A stretch of 5,003 nt of DNA from contig WJKD01000022.1 of NCBI GenBank assembly GCA_014729315.1, forward strand, positions 1-5,003, written 5' to 3'. This DNA is from Promethearchaeota archaeon. GTDB taxonomy: Archaea > Asgardarchaeota > Lokiarchaeia > Sigynarchaeales > SOKP01. The translations under genes were made by a program, and so were the position numbers. Positions 1-5,003 of this stretch are shown piece after piece. Numbering within the stretch: the stretch's first letter is position 1; the number at the start of each line of letters is the position of its first letter. The notes under the pieces are model-generated. The model was given only the letters and a program-made list of their open reading frames with translations. It did not search any database and was not told the DNA's origin.

Positions 1-46
1 AATATTATTCATTCCACTCGAAACATACTACCATTTTTCTGCAAAA

Positions 47-66
47 AGCGATCGTAATTTATCGCT
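47..66 (-). terminator. Weak hairpin, possible minus-strand terminator
   Basis: AGCGAT at 47-52 is the exact inverse complement of ATCGCT at 61-66, giving a 6-bp stem with an 8-base loop. Read on the minus strand, the stem is followed directly by a short T-run (the complement of the A-run at 43-46), which is the layout of an intrinsic terminator. The stem is short and only half GC, and no minus-strand gene can be seen that would end here, so this may be chance. Confidence 0.2.
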
Positions 67-71
67 GCTAC

Positions 72-88
72 ATTTTATTGCATAAAAT
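72..88. repeat. Perfect AT-only inverted repeat
   Basis: ATTTTAT at 72-78 and ATAAAAT at 82-88 form a perfect 7-bp inverted repeat around a TGC centre. It has the size and symmetry of a dimeric repressor site, but it lies about 250 bases upstream of the -10 candidate at 339-344, so a direct operator role for the visible operon is doubtful. In DNA this AT-rich such a repeat can arise by chance. Confidence 0.3.
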
Positions 89-274
89 CACATAGCTTGG
101 TGAATATTCGAAATATGCAAAAATTTTCTTGCTTTTTTACGATAATTTTTTATATTGATTGCAATGCCCATAGAAAGACATTTTTCATTTCGATTATTGC
201 CACTATTCTATTGCAGGTGCAGTGGGTGTGCATTAGTATTTATCGTTTTGATATTAAAAGAATCGTTAAAATAG

Positions 275-305
275 TAGGGTAACATCTCCCTATAATATAT
301 TTTTT
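275..305 (+). terminator. Weak stem plus T-run upstream of the operon
   Basis: TAGGG at 275-279 pairs with CCCTA at 288-292 across an 8-base loop, and a run of six T follows at 300-305. The T-run is separated from the stem by an AT-rich stretch of seven bases, which is poor for an intrinsic terminator. It could end a transcript entering from the left and so insulate the operon, but the energetics look marginal. Confidence 0.2.
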
Positions 306-313
306 CCTATACG

Positions 314-344
314 TTGATTTGTGCTTTGCAGTGTAAGGTATAAT
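314..344 (+). promoter_or_regulatory. Candidate sigma70-type promoter of the ATPase operon
   Basis: A perfect TATAAT lies at 339-344. The best -35 match upstream is TTGATT at 314-319, which leaves a 19-base spacer, longer than the usual 17. There is no extended -10 TGn. Transcription would begin near 351 and leave a leader of roughly 45 bases before the preferred start codon at 398. In AT-rich DNA TATAAT occurs often by chance (another copy is at 291-296 with no good -35), so position relative to the gene is the main support. Confidence 0.4.
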
Positions 345-387
345 ATGTGATGCTTCAAATATAAATCAAAAACAAAATGCAAAAATT

Positions 388-391
388 GAGG
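388..391 (+). promoter_or_regulatory. Shine-Dalgarno GAGG that decides the start codon
   Basis: GAGG at 388-391 is followed after six bases by ATG at 398, which is good spacing. The earlier in-frame ATG at 377 is preceded by an A-rich stretch without any purine-rich anti-16S match. This favours initiation at 398 over 377. If the host does not rely on Shine-Dalgarno pairing, the ATG at 377 stays possible and adds seven residues. Confidence 0.6.
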
Positions 392-397
392 CAAAGT

Positions 398-3300
398 ATG
401 CTTGAAATATTAAAAAACCAAGTCACTATAGGTGACAATCTTTTAATTATTCTTGTTAATGGACAAGAGATTGAAGGCAGAGTTAATGAATTTGGTGATA
501 ATTATGTTGTCTTGATTGCAGAAAACAAGAAAAAGACATTATTTGAAAAATTAATTGGAGGTTGGGAAATCATTAATAAAGAAGAAGCGCCCAAACACTC
601 ATCAGAAGTAACTTCAGAACTAAATAGCGATAAAGATGACACTATATTTGTAAGCGATCTGACTGTCAAAAATGAGGTAAAAAACAATAAAATTAAAACA
701 TCAAATAATGCAAATCAACCCAAAAAACAAAAGAAAAAATTTACAAAATCGTTCGGATCCTTTGAAGAGCTTCGTGAGGAAATAATTAAGCCGATTGTTG
801 AAGAACAAGATCAAAAGCTAGTTCCAGCAAACGGATTAATAATAAAATTCATAAAAGGGGGAAATTTCGGATTTGTGAGAAATGAAAAAGGTGATGAATT
901 ATATTTTAATCTTAACGACGTAATTGATGAAGATCTTTTGTTTCGAATTAACAACAATGAAAAAAATATAACTGTTTTGTTCACTTTGTCAAGCAATTAT
1001 AAAGGCCCCATTGCACGATATCTTCACAAGCCTAAGTCTATAAGCGAATTAATTGAAGATTCAAAGAAATATGAAAATCTGGAAAAATATGACGTTGTTT
1101 CAGCAATTCTTAAACAAATACTGAATGCTTATCCTGACAATATCTCTGCAAAGGATTACTTAGATAAAATTAAGAAATTAACAAGACAAAAATTCAAAGG
1201 AAAGTCAAAAGAATTTTTCCCAAATTATCAGAAAGCCAAATTTGCGAAGGAAGCTAAAAATTACGAACAAGCTATGAAATATTTTAAAAATGCAATTCAA
1301 AGTGAAGAAAAATTAGAAAGCAGTATCAAAGATTTAGCATCACTCTATATAGAAATGGGTGAAAATGAGCAAGGGTTGAACTTCATAAACAATTATGCAG
1401 ATAAACTTCCCCAAAATATCACTTCATTTAATTTTCTTGAAAATTACTATTACTCTTTGAAGGAATACATTAAAACAATAGAATATTTAGACTTTTTATT
1501 GAAAAACACTGATAGGAAGAACAAACGAAGATATACATATCTTCTAGCCAAAAAGTCTTCTTGTTATATCAGATTAAAAGAAATTGATTCTGCCAAAAAA
1601 ATATTAGAAGACATTTTAAAAATTCAGGCTGATCATTCCTACGCATTAAAACTGTTACAAATATTAGATGAAGCCAGTAAATCAGGCGATTATGAAGAAA
1701 TTGAAAAAGTGATAGATGAAACAGAACTATCTACATTTGGTGGAGGTCTAAGTAAATTAATTCAAGACACAATTGATAATTATGAAGAATATTATGGAGT
1801 CCCCCCGAAGATTGCTGAATCTAAAAAATTTACTAAAAGCACATTGAGAGAAATAAGACGGATAAGTGAAGAGGCAGGCAGGGCAAGACCTAGGGAAAGA
1901 GCAAATTACCTACTTACTGAATCAAAACTAATGCTTGAGTTAGAACCAGAAAAAGATATACAACATAGAAGAGTTTTAGCACGATATTGCAACGCTATGG
2001 CTTTGTATCTTCTTTCCGAAAAATCGCATATGGATAGTGTTAGACATTACTATTTAGAAGCGTTTAGCCTTGAAGATAAATGGGATAGTCTCACGAACCA
2101 GGTATCAATCTTTCTTAATTCATTCAAAATGGATCATACAAAATTAACCGATTCAATTAGGAATCCAACAAATATAGAGGATGCGTTATATAGAATTTTA
2201 GGGGATGACTTAAGACAAAACAACTGGAATGGTTTATTATCTGCATTTATTTGGAATAGAAAAATTTTTGCTCAATTGCTCAAAAGAATATATGAAAGGG
2301 ATACAATAAGAAAAAACGCTATAGAATATTTGAAGAAACAGCAGTTTTCGCTTAATGAAAACACTGATTTCTCAACATTTGGACGGATCTGGGAAGATGC
2401 GAGGGAAAAAAGAAAAAGGGAATATGACACATGGTTCGCATCGACAAGAGCTTTGGGATTGTCAGAAAATATCGAAAGTCTAACAGACAAATTGTTTGAA
2501 TCCTTGACATCTTTGAAAAAAGATTGGTTGCCACAATTAGACACATATCGACTTAACATGATTAAAACTGACATTTTTGATATATTAAAACTCTATTTGC
2601 AACAAAAGACTTTCGATGACAAAGAAAGGATTGTATATCAGGCAAAAAGTCAGATTGCTCAACTAATTACTGAAATTAAAAATTATCCGACCAAATTCTC
2701 ATACGAAGGTTACATACCTCTTCTAGAAAAAATAGAGGTATTGCTGAACAAGTCGTTTAAGAAAGTATTGGAGTCAAGTACTCCCCGCATAATGGTTACA
2801 TTGTTAGGTGAAACATCTGTAGTTGAACAAAATCGCGTTGTTCCAATACAGATATCCATAAAAAATGAAAGAGAATGTTCACCAATAACTCAAATAAAAA
2901 TCAAAATAGTAGACGATGAGGATGTAAGTTTTGTTCATGGCGAATGCGAATCACCTGAATCGTTGAAGGGGGGAGAAGAAAGAATTTTTAAGATTCAGAT
3001 CAAAGTTTCGAATCGTGTTTTAAAAGATAAAGCTACTGATATTAAAGTTCAATATGAATATCAGATAAGATATCAAGATGAGCCGATTATAAAAACAGAG
3101 TCATTAGCATTAAAACTATATTCAGAGGATGAATTTGAAAGAATCTCGAATCCCTATGCACCCGTCGCAGATAGTGGACCAGTTCATGATAAATCAATGT
3201 TCTTTGGAAGAAATGAGTTTATTAAAAACATCACTAACTCACTTCTTGAGTCTCGTTCTAAATGTGCAATTATTTATGGCCAAAAGCGTTCAGGAAAATC

Positions 3301-4309
3301 ATCAGTATTATTTCATCTAAAGAACGAGCTTATTGAAACTGGTAAAACTTTTTGTATCGATTTTAGTCTTGGTTCTATTATAGAAAATTTAAATTCTGCC
3401 ACATTTTTTTATAAAATCTTGAGTGAAATAGAGGATGGTTTGGATGAATTGAAGGATAAAGGAGAATCAGTGCCTTTATTTAAAATGCCATCATTCAATT
3501 CAATTGAAAAGAATCCTGCTATTATTTTTGATGAAGCAATCAAAAGATTTATTAAAGCTGCTAATAGTAATAAATCATGGGAAAAAAAGTTATTGATTAT
3601 CCTCATTGACGAGTTCACTTATTTGTATACAGCTATTTTGAGAAAAAGCATATCTATTGATTTTATGAAAAGTTGGAAAGCGTTTATTGAAAAAGGCTAT
3701 TATGCTACTGTATTAGTCGGGCAGGATGTAATGCCTAAATTCAAGAATCAATTTGCCAATGAATTTGGGGTTACTGAAGATAAACGTTTGACCTATTTAT
3801 CTGAGGATGATGCAAAGAGACTGATTACAGAACCGATTTGGGATCATAAGAATAATGAATCTCGATATATTGGAAATGCAGTAAACACTATAATTGACTA
3901 TACCTCTTCAAATCCATACTATATTCAAATATTTTGTTCTAGGCTTGTAGACTATATGAATAAAAATAAATTTGTAAAAGTCACCAAAGCTAACATAGAT
4001 GAAGTAGCGAATACTTTTATAGAAGGCGGCGTATGTTTAACGCCAGACAAATTTGATAATTTATTAACTGCGGGAGATGCTGATGTTGAAGCGATTCCTC
4101 GGCAAGATACATACAATATACTTAGACAAATCGCAAATGGTTCAAGAAATATAGGCTTATGTCCAAGAGAAAATATCAAACTTGGAAATATAAAATATGA
4201 AAATAGGATATTAAAAGATCTAATTAATAGAGAAGTCATCACTATCCCTCAGGAAGGCTATTATAAAATACAAGTAAGGTTATTTAAAGAATGGTTGTTA
4301 AGACATTAA
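398..4309 (+). CDS. Large multidomain ATPase: Sm-like, cold-shock-like, TPR, beta-sandwich, STAND/COG1672 P-loop, winged helix
   Basis: This gene encodes a 1303-residue protein, predicted cytoplasmic since no signal peptide or membrane segment is seen. Residues 1-62 look like an Sm/SH3-type barrel ('ILVNGQEIEGRV', then 'NYVVL' and 'GGWEII'). A charged lysine-rich linker follows. Residues 145-209 resemble a cold-shock domain, with 'NFGFV' and 'ELYFN' in the places of RNP1 and RNP2, ending in 'KGPIARYL'. TPR-type helix pairs fill about 213-425. A helical region of unknown role covers about 426-793, and a beta-sandwich about 796-908. The ATPase begins with 'MFFGRNEFI' (934-942), then Walker A GQKRSGKSS (961-969), Walker B 'LLIILIDEF' with D1071 and E1072, and a sensor-1-like 'TVLVGQDVM' (1104-1112). 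A winged helix (1233-1303) ends in 'RLFKEWL', typical of COG1672-like ATPases. Known: such ATPases are nucleotide-driven switches, many in conflict or signalling systems. Inferred: the N-terminal folds sense nucleic acid and the TPRs bind a partner. The start at 398 follows its GAGG; 377 is the alternative. The exact function is not known. Confidence 0.96.
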   Translation: MLEILKNQVTIGDNLLIILVNGQEIEGRVNEFGDNYVVLIAENKKKTLFEKLIGGWEIINKEEAPKHSSEVTSELNSDKDDTIFVSDLTVKNEVKNNKIKTSNNANQPKKQKKKFTKSFGSFEELREEIIKPIVEEQDQKLVPANGLIIKFIKGGNFGFVRNEKGDELYFNLNDVIDEDLLFRINNNEKNITVLFTLSSNYKGPIARYLHKPKSISELIEDSKKYENLEKYDVVSAILKQILNAYPDNISAKDYLDKIKKLTRQKFKGKSKEFFPNYQKAKFAKEAKNYEQAMKYFKNAIQSEEKLESSIKDLASLYIEMGENEQGLNFINNYADKLPQNITSFNFLENYYYSLKEYIKTIEYLDFLLKNTDRKNKRRYTYLLAKKSSCYIRLKEIDSAKKILEDILKIQADHSYALKLLQILDEASKSGDYEEIEKVIDETELSTFGGGLSKLIQDTIDNYEEYYGVPPKIAESKKFTKSTLREIRRISEEAGRARPRERANYLLTESKLMLELEPEKDIQHRRVLARYCNAMALYLLSEKSHMDSVRHYYLEAFSLEDKWDSLTNQVSIFLNSFKMDHTKLTDSIRNPTNIEDALYRILGDDLRQNNWNGLLSAFIWNRKIFAQLLKRIYERDTIRKNAIEYLKKQQFSLNENTDFSTFGRIWEDAREKRKREYDTWFASTRALGLSENIESLTDKLFESLTSLKKDWLPQLDTYRLNMIKTDIFDILKLYLQQKTFDDKERIVYQAKSQIAQLITEIKNYPTKFSYEGYIPLLEKIEVLLNKSFKKVLESSTPRIMVTLLGETSVVEQNRVVPIQISIKNERECSPITQIKIKIVDDEDVSFVHGECESPESLKGGEERIFKIQIKVSNRVLKDKATDIKVQYEYQIRYQDEPIIKTESLALKLYSEDEFERISNPYAPVADSGPVHDKSMFFGRNEFIKNITNSLLESRSKCAIIYGQKRSGKSSVLFHLKNELIETGKTFCIDFSLGSIIENLNSATFFYKILSEIEDGLDELKDKGESVPLFKMPSFNSIEKNPAIIFDEAIKRFIKAANSNKSWEKKLLIILIDEFTYLYTAILRKSISIDFMKSWKAFIEKGYYATVLVGQDVMPKFKNQFANEFGVTEDKRLTYLSEDDAKRLITEPIWDHKNNESRYIGNAVNTIIDYTSSNPYYIQIFCSRLVDYMNKNKFVKVTKANIDEVANTFIEGGVCLTPDKFDNLLTAGDADVEAIPRQDTYNILRQIANGSRNIGLCPRENIKLGNIKYENRILKDLINREVITIPQEGYYKIQVRLFKEWLLRH
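4276..4279 (+). promoter_or_regulatory. Weak Shine-Dalgarno of the second gene
   Basis: AAGG at 4276-4279 lies 11 bases before the ATG at 4291, inside the end of the upstream gene. The match is short and the spacing long, so translation of the second gene probably depends partly on ribosomes finishing the first gene 16-18 bases further on (stop codon 4307-4309). Confidence 0.35.
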
Positions 4310-5003
4310 ATATTAATGAAAATCCTCTTGCGGATTATGGCAACATAATTTGCGGTGATAGATTTGTAGGAAGAAAATCAGAAGTCGCTAAGATTCACAA
4401 TAGGGTATTAGGTAAATCATCTGGAAATATATCTGTAATTGGCTTACCTAGAATTGGTAAGTCAAGTTTGGTTTGGCAAGCTCTCCTAGCAGATAGAGAT
4501 GAAAACAAAAATTGTAAGACTTTCATCACTCGATTAGACCTCGGTGAATTCGATAATTCACATGATTTATTTTCAGCTATAGTTGCTTATGTTCATGACG
4601 AATTATATGAATATTTAGATGAGCCCTTAAAACTTAAGATCGAAAAAACCATTCTTGATATTAGTGATCAAAATATTCGCAACCAAGAAAAGAAAAGGAA
4701 TATCCAAAAATTTTTTAAAATCGTTAAAGCAAATAAGTTCAAGATAATAATCATCCTTGATGAATTTGATCATATCAAGGCATTCTTTAAGCTTGAGGAT
4801 TTTCAATTCTTACGTGAATTGTCAATTCATCCCGATACAAAAGTTGTATTTGTTACTATATCGAGGAGGACAATTCAAGAAATTGAACTTGAGAATGGAA
4901 CGATATCGACCCTGGCTGGAGTTTTTTCAAATCTATTTTTAGCACCATTCAACTCCGCAGACTTGATAGACTATTGGGAAGTATTAGAGATTTTAGGTGT
5001 TGA
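4291..5003 (+). CDS. STAND/COG1672-type P-loop ATPase, 3' end outside the window
   Basis: Only the first 237 residues are visible; the frame stays open to the window edge. The N-terminus reads 'NPLADYG' (11-17) and 'DRFVGRKSE' (23-31), the usual lead-in to the P-loop in STAND/COG1672-like ATPases. Walker A is GLPRIGKSS (51-59) with K57 and S58. Walker B is 'KIIIILDEFD' (151-160) with D157 and E158. A sensor-1-like strand 'KVVFVTISRR' (184-193) follows. All catalytic positions that can be judged are intact. Residues 105-148 form a charged, probably helical insert before Walker B. The ATG at 4291 is the only reasonable start, because an in-frame TAA lies at 4285-4287. The gene overlaps the previous one by 19 bases in a different frame, so the two should be co-transcribed and probably translationally coupled. 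The unseen C-terminal part would carry the rest of the ATPase lid, a winged helix and any sensor or effector domain. Paralogy with the upstream ATPase is visible in the motifs, but overall identity appears low. The biological role is unknown. Confidence 0.95.
   Translation, partial: MVVKTLNINENPLADYGNIICGDRFVGRKSEVAKIHNRVLGKSSGNISVIGLPRIGKSSLVWQALLADRDENKNCKTFITRLDLGEFDNSHDLFSAIVAYVHDELYEYLDEPLKLKIEKTILDISDQNIRNQEKKRNIQKFFKIVKANKFKIIIILDEFDHIKAFFKLEDFQFLRELSIHPDTKVVFVTISRRTIQEIELENGTISTLAGVFSNLFLAPFNSADLIDYWEVLEILGV

Larger units (their letters stand above)
1..397. other. Apparently non-coding left flank
   Basis: No convincing gene is present here. The plus-strand frames are open only briefly. 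Frame 2 reads open from the window edge to a stop at 83-85 and frame 3 to a stop at about 93-95, so either could be the last few residues of an upstream gene, but neither shows a recognisable motif. The stretch that can be read from a TTG at 97 to a stop near 282 has no ribosome binding site and looks like chance translation of AT-rich DNA. The region holds two inverted repeats near its left end, a weak stem followed by a T-run at about 275-305, and a promoter-like pair of hexamers ending at 344. It is best read as the intergenic region and promoter zone of the operon that follows. Confidence 0.6.

Noticed and set aside
48..54. GCGATCG resembling the core of the cyanobacterial HIP1 repeat
   Set aside because: It is a single incomplete copy, too little to support a cyanobacterial origin.
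97..282. Small 61-residue hydrophobic reading frame on the plus strand
   Set aside because: It would start at TTG without a ribosome binding site, has no recognisable motif, and its phenylalanine/isoleucine-rich content is what AT-rich non-coding DNA yields.
115..387. Direct repeat ATGCAAAAATT at 115-125 and 377-387
   Set aside because: It is only 11 bases and A/T-dominated; this can occur by chance, and no matching flanks suggest an attachment site or target duplication.
959..970. A-run forming an A_AAA_AAT heptamer in frame, resembling a -1 slippery site
   Set aside because: Lysine-asparagine codons produce such runs often in AT-rich genes; I saw no clear downstream stem, and the zero frame continues with good domain content.
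2272..2574. 100-codon minus-strand open frame inside the large gene
   Set aside because: It is a shadow of the large coding frame, with no motif; the plus-strand frame carries clear domains and is continuous through it.
3952..4242. 96-codon minus-strand open frame inside the large gene
   Set aside because: It overlaps the ATPase C-terminal part of the plus-strand protein and shows only shadow-like composition.
4757..4942. 61-codon plus-strand open frame near the right edge
   Set aside because: It lies in another frame of the second ATPase gene, whose Walker B and sensor-1 motifs occupy the same bases.

Overview
The window is AT-rich bacterial-type DNA with one complete very long gene, one partial gene at the right edge, and an apparently non-coding left flank. 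The phylum cannot be told from the sequence. The base composition, a perfect TATAAT -10-like box and a GAGG Shine-Dalgarno four-mer before the preferred start codon fit a low-GC bacterium. There are no rRNA, tRNA, CRISPR or transposase genes in view.

Layout: positions 1-397 hold no convincing gene. They contain two short inverted repeats near the left edge (47-66 and 72-88), a weak stem with a T-run (275-305), and a possible sigma70-like promoter (314-344). Positions 398-4309 encode a 1303-residue multidomain protein. In order it has an Sm/SH3-like beta-barrel, a charged lysine-rich linker, a cold-shock-like domain, TPR repeats, a long helical region, a beta-sandwich domain, a P-loop ATPase of the STAND/COG1672 type, and a C-terminal winged helix. 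Positions 4291-5003 hold the first 237 residues of a second STAND/COG1672-type ATPase, which runs off the window. It overlaps the first gene by 19 bases in another frame.

Interpretation: the two genes almost certainly form one operon and are probably translationally coupled. Both carry intact Walker A and Walker B motifs and the same 'NP...GR' lead-in to the P-loop, so two related ATPases are made together. The larger one adds two small folds that commonly bind RNA or single-stranded DNA, plus a TPR scaffold. This fits an NTP-driven sensor or switch system, possibly a biological-conflict (anti-phage) or stress module. No known effector domain (TIR, nuclease, protease, pore) is recognisable in what is visible, so the output is unknown. 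It may lie in the unseen part of the second gene or in later genes.
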